In this document: piece after piece, positions 9,648-18,890 of the stretch
Position numbering within the stretch: position 1 is the stretch's first letter
How the letters are laid out: each line of letters starts with the position of its first letter
DNA from: an uncultured Bartonella sp.
GTDB taxonomy: Bacteria > Pseudomonadota > Alphaproteobacteria > Rhizobiales > Rhizobiaceae
NCBI RefSeq assembly: GCF_946479275.1
Contig: NZ_CAMLFE010000001.1
Span: forward strand, 310,001-374,000
Direction: 5' to 3'
Length of the DNA: 64,000 nucleotides
Notes under the pieces: generated by a model
The model's input: the letters and a program-made list of their open reading frames with translations, nothing else
The model's database searches: none
What the model was told of the DNA's origin: nothing
Program-made: the position numbers and the translations under genes

Positions 9648-9670
9648 ATAGGTGGATGTTTTTATCTTCT

Positions 9671-10561
9671 TCATTCAACAAAAACAGCATCATATTTTCT
9701 CATGATCTTTAAAAGATCATCCGATAATAATAATTCAAGTTCTTGATGCCGTTCAGTTGTCATATGGGCAAGACGATACTGGCTATCTTTATAAAAATCG
9801 GTTTCTGAAACTTCATTGTTAACCGGATGTGTCATGATCTCGACGGTAGCATCTCGACCTGCCGTTTTGCTTGATATCAACTCCAATCCCTTCTCAATAT
9901 CATCCAAAGCGAGGTTGCAACTGGCGGTAGCTCCTACAAAAAAGTCTGAAGTGAGAACTTGATAGCGGTGTGCTAACATTCTTATATCTTTTGCCCAAAA
10001 TCCCAATAACTGCCTGCGCAAATTTCCTTTAATATTATCAATGATATTTGCTCGCCTCTTATATCCAAGTTCCAATGGATTACGGATGTAAGAAACCGGA
10101 TATTTTTTAAAAAGCTCTTCTATCACTGGTCTCAATGGCGGCAATATGTGGATATGAAGATGGCCGTCGAACCTTATTTGTCTATCACTGAAACGGCTAT
10201 GAACGAATTCAATTTGCTGGCAAAATTCTTTGAATATCCATTCTCGTAACAACTTTTTCTTAGAAGAAAAATAGAGTGTTTTTATCAATTGCCCCAGTGA
10301 CAAACAAAAAAAACCATCTTCACTGGTCAATCCGAATTCGCTTCCACCTTCTACAAAGGAACGCCCTTCCAAGAGATTCAGATGTACGTTAATGAACTTG
10401 CAACCTGTTTTAGCCAAAGTTTCATAACTTGATTGATCCTCGCCACCGGCAAGAATACTGGTGCCCTGTAGCCGACCTTTTCCTAGCGCTGTGATGATTG
10501 CACTCGAACAGCCGCGATCAACCGCAAAGTCATCCGCATTAAACAAGCAAAAGAGTGTCAT
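9671..10561 (-). CDS. YdjC/HpnK-family carbohydrate deacetylase
   Basis: This 296-residue protein belongs to the YdjC (ChbG/HpnK/NaxD) family of metal-dependent deacetylases that remove acetyl groups from N-acetylated sugars. The metal-binding and catalytic motifs are visible: FNADDFA with D10 and D11, NVHLNLLEG with H60, RFDGHLHIHILPPLRP (residues 130-145) and EIMTHPV near the C-terminus. There is no signal peptide, so it is cytoplasmic. Its start overlaps the stop of the GtrB-type gene (ATGA), which suggests that it deacetylates the lipid-linked sugar made by that enzyme, as NaxD does in Francisella and Bordetella lipid A modification. The substrate here is inferred and not shown. Confidence 0.85.
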   Translation of the reverse strand: MTLFCLFNADDFAVDRGCSSAIITALGKGRLQGTSILAGGEDQSSYETLAKTGCKFINVHLNLLEGRSFVEGGSEFGLTSEDGFFCLSLGQLIKTLYFSSKKKLLREWIFKEFCQQIEFVHSRFSDRQIRFDGHLHIHILPPLRPVIEELFKKYPVSYIRNPLELGYKRRANIIDNIKGNLRRQLLGFWAKDIRMLAHRYQVLTSDFFVGATASCNLALDDIEKGLELISSKTAGRDATVEIMTHPVNNEVSETDFYKDSQYRLAHMTTERHQELELLLSDDLLKIMRKYDAVFVE

Positions 10562-11517
10562 TTTCGAGCTTCCCTGTTATTGGATTGTTTTCTTGCTCCC
10601 AGCTCTATTTTTTGACTAATTAGAAAACGAGGACGACTTTTTACTTCATAAAAAATCTGACGGATATATGCAGACAAAACACATAAGCAAGAAAGCACCG
10701 CAACACCAGTAATCAAAATGACAAGAATCAGGGTTGAAAATCCGCTCACGGATTTACCGATGATTTTAGAGATGACGGCGTCACCGCCAACAATTAAAGA
10801 AAACACCACAAACAGGAAGGTCAGAAACCAGATAAAAATGAGAGGCTTTGCTGAAAAGCCCGTTAGCGAATCTATGGCTAAATGCAATTTTTTCCAAAAC
10901 GACCAACCACTTTTTCCAATTTCACGATTATTTGGAATAAACGAGATGCTTTTTTGGTTAAAACCGAGCCATTGGACTACACCTCGATAAAAGAAAAGTT
11001 TTTCCGGTAAGGATTTGAGCGCATTTGCTACTTTTCGATCAAGCAGAATAAAATCGCTCGTCCCACCTATATCGTTTTCGGTGATCCAGTGAAAAATTTT
11101 ATAAAAACTTCTCGCTGCCAAACGATCTAAAAAAGATTCCTGTTGGCGCTCTTCTTTCACAGCCGAAACAATTTCGGCCCCCTCTTCCCACAATTCGAGC
11201 ATTTTGGACATCAATTCCGGTGGATGTTGCAAATCACAGTCAATTGTTATGACAACATCACTATCAGCCAAAGAAAGGCCCGCCGCAATTGCCGCCTCCT
11301 TACCAAAGTTTTTTGCAAGTCGAATACCCTCAATCCGGAATTTTTCAGGAACGATTTTTTGTAAATCCGACCAACTTGTGTCCTTAGACCCGTCGTCGAC
11401 AAGTATAATTGTCAAATCGTAGTCAAGCTTCGAAAATACCCGTGCGACTTCGTCGACAAAAATCGCAATTCCTTTTCCCTCGTTATAAACCGGACTAATT
11501 ACTGTGACTGTTGTCAT
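10558..11517 (-). CDS. GtrB/DPM1-type polyprenyl-phosphate glycosyltransferase
   Basis: This family 2 glycosyltransferase of 319 residues links a sugar to undecaprenyl phosphate at the cytoplasmic face. The nucleotide-binding start is VTVISPVYNEG, the acidic metal motif is ITIDCDLQHPPE, and ENDIGGTSDFILLDR and FYRGVVQWLGF are family signatures. Two membrane segments lie at the C-terminus (about residues 222-245 and 258-285). The ATG at 11517 is chosen over an upstream TTG because GGA lies nine bases ahead and the family starts there. It is the first gene of a two-gene unit with the YdjC-type deacetylase and converges on the GtrII/GtrA pair. Confidence 0.9.
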   Translation of the reverse strand: MTTVTVISPVYNEGKGIAIFVDEVARVFSKLDYDLTIILVDDGSKDTSWSDLQKIVPEKFRIEGIRLAKNFGKEAAIAAGLSLADSDVVITIDCDLQHPPELMSKMLELWEEGAEIVSAVKEERQQESFLDRLAARSFYKIFHWITENDIGGTSDFILLDRKVANALKSLPEKLFFYRGVVQWLGFNQKSISFIPNNREIGKSGWSFWKKLHLAIDSLTGFSAKPLIFIWFLTFLFVVFSLIVGGDAVISKIIGKSVSGFSTLILVILITGVAVLSCLCVLSAYIRQIFYEVKSRPRFLISQKIELGARKQSNNREARK

Positions 11518-11587
11518 CTTTGCATTCCGCAAATAAATCCCTTGGCGTAGATCTTTTACATGATTTCATTTCAATTGAAAGTCTTGC

Positions 11588-11602
11588 GAACAGAACACGA
11601 AC
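11588..11602. promoter_or_regulatory. GAAC-N7-GAAC direct repeat, possible LexA site
   Basis: The sequence GAAC, seven bases, GAAC matches the direct-repeat operator described for alphaproteobacterial LexA. It lies between the divergent GtrB-type gene and parE, 91 bases before the parE start. A perfect match is expected about once or twice by chance in 64 kb, so this is only suggestive. Confidence 0.2.
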
Positions 11603-11692
11603 ATCCTCGCTTTTTCGCATCATATATGCAAAAATAAAACGATTCGTAGAAATTGAACTTCAGATAAATTCTTAGATAGATAATCGACACCG

Positions 11693-13771
11693 ATGGACGA
11701 GAAACATAACGATCTTTTTGGAAATTTGCAAAACAATACAGAAACGGCAAAAGAACTTTCCAATGTCGCTTCAAAAAAAGCAAATCTAGAAAAAAAAGAT
11801 AAACAAACACTGAAATCCTTGAATGTGACAACGGATGCAGAAGATAGCTATGATGCTTCTTCTATCCGTGTTCTGGAAGGGTTGGAACCGGTGCGTTTGC
11901 GTCCGGGAATGTATATCGGTGGTACGGATAGTAAAGCACTTCATCACCTTTTCGCAGAAGTTATTGATAACTCAATGGATGAGGCTGTTGCAGGCTATGC
12001 CAATTTTATCGAAGTATCGCTTGATGCCGACGGATATTTAACCGTTACCGATAACGGACGCGGTATACCTGTCGAGAACCATCCTCAAATGCCTGATAAA
12101 TCGACGCTTGAAGTCATCATGACCCAATTACATTCAGGCGGCAAATTCGACGGAAAAGCATATGAAACATCGGGAGGACTTCATGGCGTCGGAATATCGG
12201 TTGTCAATGCTTTGTCAGATGACATGGAGGTTGAGGTAGCGCGTGGCCGCAGACTTTACCGGCAACGTTTTTCCCGCGGAATACCAAAATCCGGACTGGA
12301 GGATTTAGGCGAAATCCATAATCGTCGTGGAACGCGCGTCCGTTTTCATCCAGATGCAGAAATATTTGGACCAAAAGCTGCTTTTGATCCTGAGCAAATC
12401 TACAAAATGGCACGCTCGAAAGCCTACCTTTTTGGCGGTGTTGAAATTCGCTGGAGTTGTGCCCCGGAAAAACTTATCGGGAAAGACAATATTCCCGAAA
12501 AAGCGGTTTTTCATTTTCCTGGTGGACTGAAAGATTTTTTGAGTTCGTCTCTTGACGGAGAATACCAAGTTACTTCCGATATTTTTGCCGGAAAAACCGA
12601 ACAGCGCGGTGGCCATGGTTCTGTTGAATGGGCAATTACGTGGTACGGTGGTGACGGCTTTATCCATTCCTACTGCAACACGATACCAACAGGTGAAGGT
12701 GGTACCCATGAAGCAGGTTTGAAACAAGCTCTTCTACGCGGATTAAAGGCTTATGCCGAATTGACAGGTAATAAACGGGCTTCAGTGATCACCACCGATG
12801 ACGTGATGATATCGGCTGCTGTGATGCTTTCGGTCTTTATCCGTGAACCGGAGTTTGTTGGGCAAACCAAAGACCGTTTGGCGACTGTCGAAGCGCAACG
12901 AATTGTCGAAAACGCGATTCGTGATCCGTTTGATCACTGGCTTGCCAATTCCCCTCAGGAAGCCACCAAACTTCTTGATTGGGTTGTTGATAGAGCCGAG
13001 GAACGATTGAAAAGGCGTCAGGAGAAAGAAGTTAGTCGCAAAACTGCAGTGCGGAAGTTACGCCTTCCAGGAAAGCTGGCCGATTGCACACATAATTCTG
13101 CAGCGGGAGCGGAATTATTCCTCGTTGAAGGTGATTCAGCCGGTGGTTCGGCAAAACAGGCTCGAAATCGCGCAACTCAAGCGGTTTTACCCTTACGCGG
13201 AAAGATCCTTAATGTTGCCAGTGCCGGCCGTGACAAGTTGAGCAATAACCAGATAATATCCGATCTTATATTGGCACTGGGTTGTGGCACGCATTCAAAA
13301 TACAAGGAAGGTGATCTGAGGTATGATCGCATTATCATCATGACAGACGCCGATGTCGACGGTGCCCACATTGCCTCTCTCCTGATTACCTTTTTTTATC
13401 AGGAGATGCCCGAACTTATCAAAAAAGGACATCTTTTTCTTGCAGTTCCGCCTCTCTATCGCATTTCTCAAGGCGGTAATGTTGCCTATGCGCGGGATGA
13501 TGCCCATAAGGATGAACTGCTGAAGACAAAATTTACCGGCCGAGGAAAAATCGAAATCGGCCGGTTCAAAGGTTTAGGAGAAATGCGTTCGGATCAGCTT
13601 AAAGAAACGACCATGGATCCGAAAAATCGTACCTTATTGCGAGTCGACATCGATAGCGAAAATAACCAGGAAACCAAAAAGGTTGTCGAGGATCTTATGG
13701 GTTCAAAGCCTGAAGCGCGTTTTCGTTTCATACAAGAAAATGCGGAATTTGCTGATAATCTCGATATTTGA
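11693..13771 (+). CDS. parE: DNA topoisomerase IV subunit B
   Basis: ParE is the ATPase subunit of topoisomerase IV, which decatenates daughter chromosomes. The 692-residue protein has a GHKL ATPase domain (about 55-270) with EVIDNSMDEA, VTDNGRGIPV and GGLHGVGISVVNALS, the transducer domain with QTKDRL, and a TOPRIM domain with VEGDSAGGSA (about 475) and MTDADVDGAHI (about 550). It lacks the large insertion common in GyrB, and GCGTHSKYKEGDLRYDRI fits ParE. The first 55 residues are a lysine- and asparagine-rich extension before the conserved SSIRVLEGLEPVRLRPGMYIG region. It stands alone, divergent from the glycosyltransferase gene and convergent with recJ. Confidence 0.95.
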   Translation: MDEKHNDLFGNLQNNTETAKELSNVASKKANLEKKDKQTLKSLNVTTDAEDSYDASSIRVLEGLEPVRLRPGMYIGGTDSKALHHLFAEVIDNSMDEAVAGYANFIEVSLDADGYLTVTDNGRGIPVENHPQMPDKSTLEVIMTQLHSGGKFDGKAYETSGGLHGVGISVVNALSDDMEVEVARGRRLYRQRFSRGIPKSGLEDLGEIHNRRGTRVRFHPDAEIFGPKAAFDPEQIYKMARSKAYLFGGVEIRWSCAPEKLIGKDNIPEKAVFHFPGGLKDFLSSSLDGEYQVTSDIFAGKTEQRGGHGSVEWAITWYGGDGFIHSYCNTIPTGEGGTHEAGLKQALLRGLKAYAELTGNKRASVITTDDVMISAAVMLSVFIREPEFVGQTKDRLATVEAQRIVENAIRDPFDHWLANSPQEATKLLDWVVDRAEERLKRRQEKEVSRKTAVRKLRLPGKLADCTHNSAAGAELFLVEGDSAGGSAKQARNRATQAVLPLRGKILNVASAGRDKLSNNQIISDLILALGCGTHSKYKEGDLRYDRIIIMTDADVDGAHIASLLITFFYQEMPELIKKGHLFLAVPPLYRISQGGNVAYARDDAHKDELLKTKFTGRGKIEIGRFKGLGEMRSDQLKETTMDPKNRTLLRVDIDSENNQETKKVVEDLMGSKPEARFRFIQENAEFADNLDI

Positions 13772-14305
13772 TGATTTATTGGAAAATTCAACGTTCAGGT
13801 GAACGACACCAATAAGACTGTCTATAAAAATCTTTTAAAGCGTCGTTGAAATCTCACACGATTAAAATTGAAATTTTATGGTTTGATTTTCATTTTTTTG
13901 ATGTCAAACATTTTGAATGAACATTTAATTTTGTACCCAAGCTAGATCTGTCTCAATCCAATACTCATTTAAAATTACAGCGACACAACATGAACGGTTT
14001 ATGCAGCGTACGTTCGGAAAATATTTATTTAAAGCACATCGCTATTCTTCGATAATTCATATTTTAAAATATAATTATAACAGTTATCATAATTTATAAA
14101 TATAATTTTTTCTAAAATACCAATTTTTCGTAATTTAAAACCGTTTTACTTTACTTAAATATTGTTTCAACTAACTTATTTTATTAATTTTTACATGTAA
14201 GGAGTTTACACAAAATTAAATTTATTTAAGACTACGTCGCGAAATAGTCATTTCCCGACAATTGAAAACTTTTCACGTTGCAACATATTCGGATAAATTT
14301 TTGCT
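13772..14305. other. AT-rich spacer between convergent parE and recJ
   Basis: About 530 bases, very AT-rich around 14040-14230. A short palindrome, CGTTCAGGTGAACG, lies at 13790 just after parE but lacks a T-tract. No gene, RNA or good terminator was found. Confidence 0.55.
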
Positions 14306-16090
14306 TTATTCAAGTTCAGCTGCGTCGATCACACGCAATTGAGGGGTTGCCTGACCGTTCCAATAATTAAGGTTCAGATTACCCGCAATATGAATGTTTT
14401 TTCCAAGATGCGCCATCAAAAAGTCCCCGAGATTAGTACCTACAGCGCGAAATGCGATGGCTTTCAGTTTTTTCCCTTCAATATTTGATAGCGACATCAA
14501 CAGATGCCCGTTGCCCACTTCTCTTACATCCGATAGACGGTGAGACGACAATACAAAGATTGGCAGCGGATTTCCGGATCCGAAGGGGCCGGCTTTTTCA
14601 ATCATGTCATAAAGTTCTTTTGTAGCCCCTGAGGCCGATAAAAGCCCATCTATCGACAATGTTTCGTGGGCATGCAAATCATTGACTTTGTCCGACAATT
14701 TCTGCTCAAGCCATTTCCGGAATTCGTCTATTTTGCTCTTTAAAATTGTGACGCCTGCGGCCATCGCATGTCCCCCGCCCTTTTCTAACAGCTTCAATTC
14801 GACAGCTTCCCGCACCAGTTCTCCGAGATTAACTCCGGCAATCGAACGCCCGGAACCGGTGGCACTGCCATCAGCTTTGATTGCTATTGCAAAAGCCGGA
14901 CACCTGAATTTTTCTTTCAATCTGGCTGCAAGAATTCCGACGATACCGGGGTGCCACCCTTCGTGAGAAACAACGATCACACTTGGACTTTCGTCAAGTT
15001 TTAACGATTGCAGATCTCCTTCTGCTTCCAAAAGTTGCTTTGCTTCTATAGCCTGTCTTTCCTGATTGAGAGAATTGAGTTCTTCCGCGATAGCATTGGC
15101 CTCGCCTTCGGTTTTAGTGGTTAACAGGTGCGCTCCAAGCGCCTGATCGCCAATTCTGCCTCCCGCATTTATCCGCGGCCCAAGTAAAAAACCAAGATGA
15201 AACACATTAAGTGGCTCACCAATTCTGGCAACGCGTGAAAGCGCGGCAATGCCAGGATTGGTCATCATACGCGCAACTTTTAGCCCCTTTGTAACGAAAG
15301 CCCTGTTCACGCCAACGAGCGGCACGACATCACAAACAGTCGCAAGTGCTACAAGATCAAGATAACAAAGAATATCCGGAAGATTGTGATGTTTTCCTTG
15401 CTGTCTGATTTTTTTTAACGTCCACGCAACTGTGATAAACACAAGACCGGCCGCACAAAGATATCCTTGTCCCGAGCGGTCGTCCGTACGGTTCGGGTTA
15501 ACGAGTGCATAGGCTTCCTTATGGATTTCACCCATCTGGTGATGATCGAGTACAACGACATCGACACCTTTTTCACGCGCGGCTTTTATGGCCTCGGGAC
15601 TATTTGCTCCACAATCCACCGTGACGATCAAACTTGCACCGTTATCAGCCAACATTTTCATAGCTTGCGGATTGGGGCCATAACCTTCAACGATGCGGTC
15701 CGGTATGTAGATTTCCGCATCGAGACCAAAAAACGTCAAAAATTGATACAGAATAGCAGAGGAACACGCGCCATCGACATCATAGTCACCGAAAATCGCA
15801 ACTTTTTCTTTGTGGTCAATCGCTTGAACAATCCGCTCTGTTGCTTTTTCCATGTCTACAAAAGTTTCCGGATCAGGTGTCAATGCCTTCAAAGTCGGGT
15901 CGAGATAATTCAAGACTTCTTCTTCGGGAACCGAACGCGCGGCAAGAACCCGTGCCAGAGGCTCTGCTATACCGAATTTTTGCGACATAGCGAGAGCATT
16001 ATTCACCCCTTCCCGATCAAGGCTTGGAATCCATCTCCGTCCGAGTGCAGATTGGGCGACGCCTAAAAAATTTTGTTCGGTCTCTAACAT
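14306..16090 (-). CDS. recJ: Single-stranded-DNA-specific exonuclease RecJ
   Basis: RecJ is a 5'-3' exonuclease on single-stranded DNA acting in RecF-pathway recombination and mismatch or base-excision repair. The 594-residue protein shows the DHH-family metal motifs: FGDYDVDGACSSA (D102, D104, D106), TVDCGANSPEA, and LDHHQMG with D182-H183-H184. The DHHA1 part follows with LGPRINAGGRIGD, SGRSIAGVNLGELV and GGHAMAAGVTI, then a C-terminal OB fold. The length matches Hyphomicrobiales RecJ. It is downstream of and parallel to metY, but a terminator separates them. Confidence 0.97.
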   Translation of the reverse strand: MLETEQNFLGVAQSALGRRWIPSLDREGVNNALAMSQKFGIAEPLARVLAARSVPEEEVLNYLDPTLKALTPDPETFVDMEKATERIVQAIDHKEKVAIFGDYDVDGACSSAILYQFLTFFGLDAEIYIPDRIVEGYGPNPQAMKMLADNGASLIVTVDCGANSPEAIKAAREKGVDVVVLDHHQMGEIHKEAYALVNPNRTDDRSGQGYLCAAGLVFITVAWTLKKIRQQGKHHNLPDILCYLDLVALATVCDVVPLVGVNRAFVTKGLKVARMMTNPGIAALSRVARIGEPLNVFHLGFLLGPRINAGGRIGDQALGAHLLTTKTEGEANAIAEELNSLNQERQAIEAKQLLEAEGDLQSLKLDESPSVIVVSHEGWHPGIVGILAARLKEKFRCPAFAIAIKADGSATGSGRSIAGVNLGELVREAVELKLLEKGGGHAMAAGVTILKSKIDEFRKWLEQKLSDKVNDLHAHETLSIDGLLSASGATKELYDMIEKAGPFGSGNPLPIFVLSSHRLSDVREVGNGHLLMSLSNIEGKKLKAIAFRAVGTNLGDFLMAHLGKNIHIAGNLNLNYWNGQATPQLRVIDAAELE

Positions 16091-16181
16091 GATTAATCTG
16101 ATACAACAAAAAGCCCGTCAAAGCGACGAACAAATTCAAATTTCCTTTAGTGTTCAGATATATCCACGTAGCAAAATAAAT

Positions 16182-16218
16182 TAAAAAGACCTTCAGAAGT
16201 GTTTTTCACCTCTGAAGG
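16182..16218 (-). terminator. Rho-independent terminator after metY
   Basis: CCTTCAGA (16190-16197) pairs perfectly with TCTGAAGG (16211-16218), and the loop can extend the stem with GTG/CAC. Read on the minus strand the hairpin is followed by TCTTTTTAA. It sits 33 bases after the metY stop. Confidence 0.85.
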
Positions 16219-16250
16219 CCTTCCCCCCTTTTACGATAATATCTTTACTG

Positions 16251-17534
16251 TCAAATTTTATCCAATGCCTGTTCGATATCACCAATAATGTCCTTCACAT
16301 CTTCTATACCGATAGACAAACGGACAACGTCCGGACCGGCACCGGCAGCAATTTTTTGACTGTCGATCAATTGGCGATGAGTGGTCGAAGCCGGATGGAT
16401 AACAAGCGATCTCGTGTCTCCAATATTTGCCAAAAGTGAGAACAATTTCAGTGAAGAAGCAAATTTCACGCCTGCTTCATATCCGCCTTTGACACCGAAA
16501 GTGAAAACAGAACCTGCACCTTTTGGCGCATAATGTTGCTGAAGCTTATGATATTTATTGCTTGGCAAACCGGCGTAGTTTACCCATGAAACCTTTTTCT
16601 GCTTCTCCAGATATTGCGCCACAGCCAAAGCATTATCACTATGTTTTTGCATACGCAGCGGCAAAGTTTCAGCGCCTGTCAAAATTAAAAATGCATTGAA
16701 TGGAGAAATAGTTGGACCGAAATCGCGCATACCCAAGACGCGTGCAGCCGTTGCAAAAGCGGCATTCCCCGTGGCTTCATAGATCACAAGGCCAGCATAA
16801 TCGGGACGTGGTTCGGTCAATTTTTTATAGTGCCCCGATTTTCCCCAATCAAAAGTTCCGCCATCGACAAGAAGACCACCCATAGAATTACCATGACCAC
16901 CGATAAATTTTGTTAGCGAATGGATAACAATATCGGCTCCATGTTCAATCGGGCGGAGTAGATAAGGCGTTGCAAGCGTATTGTCGACAATGAGCGGCAC
17001 ACCATGAGCGTGAGCAATTTTCGCAATTGCTTCGATATCCACCACAATTCCACCCGGATTGGCAAAACTCTCAATATAGATTGCGCGCGTCTTATCGTCG
17101 ATTTGTTTCGCGAACGTCTCGGGTTCTTCGCTATCGGCCCAACGGACTTGCCAGTTAAAAGACTTGAAAGCATTTGAGAATTGGTTGATCGATCCGCCAT
17201 AAAGCTGCCGTCCAGCAACAAAATTTTCTCCGGGTTCCATAAGCGTGTGAAATGTAAGAAATTCTGCAGCATGACCGGATGCTGTTGCCAAGGCGGCCGT
17301 ACCGCCCTCCAGTGCTGCAACTTTTTCTTCCAACACCGCCTGTGTCGGATTTGTGATACGTCCATAAATATTTCCGGGTTCTGTCAAGGCAAATCGGTTT
17401 GCTGCTTGATCTGCATCCTTGAACACATAGGCTGTGGTCTGATAAATGGGGGTGATCCTGGCACCTGTTGTCGGATCCGGAGCGGTTCCCGCATGAACTG
17501 CTAATGTTTCTATTCCCGGTTTTACTTTTGTCAT
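16251..17534 (-). CDS. metY: O-acetylhomoserine sulfhydrylase (aminocarboxypropyltransferase)
   Basis: This enzyme makes homocysteine directly from O-acetylhomoserine and sulfide, using pyridoxal phosphate, in methionine synthesis. The 427-residue protein is a Cys/Met-metabolism PLP enzyme: ETLAVHAGTAPDPTTGAR and TPIYQTTAYVF at the N-terminus, the PLP lysine K209 in IHSLTKFIGGHGN, and SIGIEDVKDIIGDIEQAL at the C-terminus. The length and the GAR-TPIYQTTAYVF start favour MetY over the shorter succinyl-dependent MetZ. The ATG at 17534 has GGAG six bases upstream, better than the ATG four codons earlier. It is monocistronic, ending at a strong terminator. Two hairpins in its upstream region are listed separately. 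Confidence 0.93.
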   Translation of the reverse strand: MTKVKPGIETLAVHAGTAPDPTTGARITPIYQTTAYVFKDADQAANRFALTEPGNIYGRITNPTQAVLEEKVAALEGGTAALATASGHAAEFLTFHTLMEPGENFVAGRQLYGGSINQFSNAFKSFNWQVRWADSEEPETFAKQIDDKTRAIYIESFANPGGIVVDIEAIAKIAHAHGVPLIVDNTLATPYLLRPIEHGADIVIHSLTKFIGGHGNSMGGLLVDGGTFDWGKSGHYKKLTEPRPDYAGLVIYEATGNAAFATAARVLGMRDFGPTISPFNAFLILTGAETLPLRMQKHSDNALAVAQYLEKQKKVSWVNYAGLPSNKYHKLQQHYAPKGAGSVFTFGVKGGYEAGVKFASSLKLFSLLANIGDTRSLVIHPASTTHRQLIDSQKIAAGAGPDVVRLSIGIEDVKDIIGDIEQALDKI

Positions 17535-17680
17535 TTGCTTCTCCATAAAGCATCTTGAACTATCTTTGTTGCAAAGAAGCTAGAAGAACCGGCGTATAGG
17601 CACAAGAAAACAATTTCTCTAATCCCCGAATTGTCACTGTTTTTATCCCGCAATTCGTTTCGTCGCGATAATTATTTACC

Positions 17681-17732
17681 CTGACATTAGCAGCCTGTCA
17701 GATCGGGAGTGTTCGGAAGTAAAAAGCCGATC
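17681..17732 (-). promoter_or_regulatory. Two adjacent inverted repeats upstream of metY
   Basis: CTGACA (17681-17686) pairs with TGTCAG (17696-17701), and GATCGG (17701-17706) pairs with CCGATC (17727-17732). The two elements share a boundary and lie 147-198 bases before the metY start. They could be a structured leader or operator sites. I compared the region with the SAM-II riboswitch, which often precedes met genes in this order, and did not find its pseudoknot pattern. Confidence 0.3.
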
Positions 17733-17791
17733 ACGTTTTTCTATCAAAACCCCATTACTCGACATACTAGGAGATTTTTAATTGATATAAT

Positions 17792-17841
17792 GTGCTTGGT
17801 TGCATTTTATTGGTAGCTTTTCGCCTAACACAACCAAGCAC
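17792..17841. repeat. 11-bp perfect inverted repeat
   Basis: GTGCTTGGTTG (17792-17802) and CAACCAAGCAC (17831-17841) are exact reverse complements separated by 28 bases. Neither side carries a proper T-tract, so it is not a standard terminator. It may be the core of a structured RNA or a protein-binding site. Confidence 0.6.
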
Positions 17842-18890
17842 CCAAACCTGTCGGCTACAAACAAAGTCGTGCATTTGTTCTTATAAACACTACATGAATT
17901 GATGACATCGGGAGTTTTCAATCGTGTGATTAAAATTGATTTATCTGCTTTTAGCGACTTATTATTTTAATAACGTATTAAATCAGCAGAATGGACTGCC
18001 ATTTATCGAATCTAATAAATGAACTTCATGCATGAAAATCATAGCCTAAAAGCGCAAGACTGACGGTAATGACATGCGGGCGACATAAAATTCCTTGTCT
18101 AATGTAAAGAGTAAATATCTCTCAATTCACTATCTCCACCACCCGTCCGTTCAGCATTTTCGGCAAGAAACATACCCTTATGCTTCGCAGTTGATCCTAC
18201 ACCCGTTCATCTGTTCATTCCGCTTTCTTCCGCAAGTTAGGCAATTTATCATTCAGACGGCTGTTTTAGATATTATCCAGAACCAAAAACACGACTGTGT
18301 AGTTACTAATTAATCCAACGTATCGTGGCCATCACTCAACCGCCAATCTCGTTAAAATAAACCAAGGTTGAAATGTCATTCATCGTATTTCACCCAAACA
18401 TATTTCTAATTTACTTTATATAACAATATAATGGAGTTATTTTTTAATAATTTGATTTATTTTTTTTAAAATGCTTCTCCCGTCGATACTCCACCAAACC
18501 CCTAATAAATATGTATTTGGCCGAGACATATAAACAAGGTTCGAGTGCACATTTGACGCATCATTCGTCTGAAACATGGCCGTCTACTAAACGGCCAAGC
18601 TGAACAAATATGTTCAAATTCATATCCGATGTTTTTAACGACTGGTACAGCGATGCATGTGAGCGCTCAATGAAAACCTTTTAGCTATTCCCCTATAGCC
18701 CGACAATATCGTTGCGAATACCCTGATAATATCCTTTACTGACAGAATTCCAATACGATGCGGTATAATAATACCTCTACCGCAAAATATTGGAAATATT
18801 GACTTATTTTTCAATTGATGCAATTTTTTTGATTGACGTAATTGCTCTAACCTTATAAGAAGCACGCACGTGTCATGGATGGCACATTAA

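Noticed and set aside
17600-17760. SAM-II riboswitch upstream of metY
   Set aside because: Short matches such as GCTAA and GGG occur, but the P1 stem, the U-rich loop and the pseudoknot could not be assembled.
18095-18313. 72-codon open frame in the metY-rplM spacer
   Set aside because: TTG start, no ribosome-binding site, no recognisable domain, and unusual composition for this genome.
18829-18860. TTGACG ... TATAAG promoter for rplM
   Set aside because: The spacer is only 15 bases, too short for a confident sigma-70 type call.
18635-18865. 76-codon minus-strand open frame upstream of rplM
   Set aside because: Overlaps the region expected to be the rplM promoter and leader, has a rare start codon and no family features.
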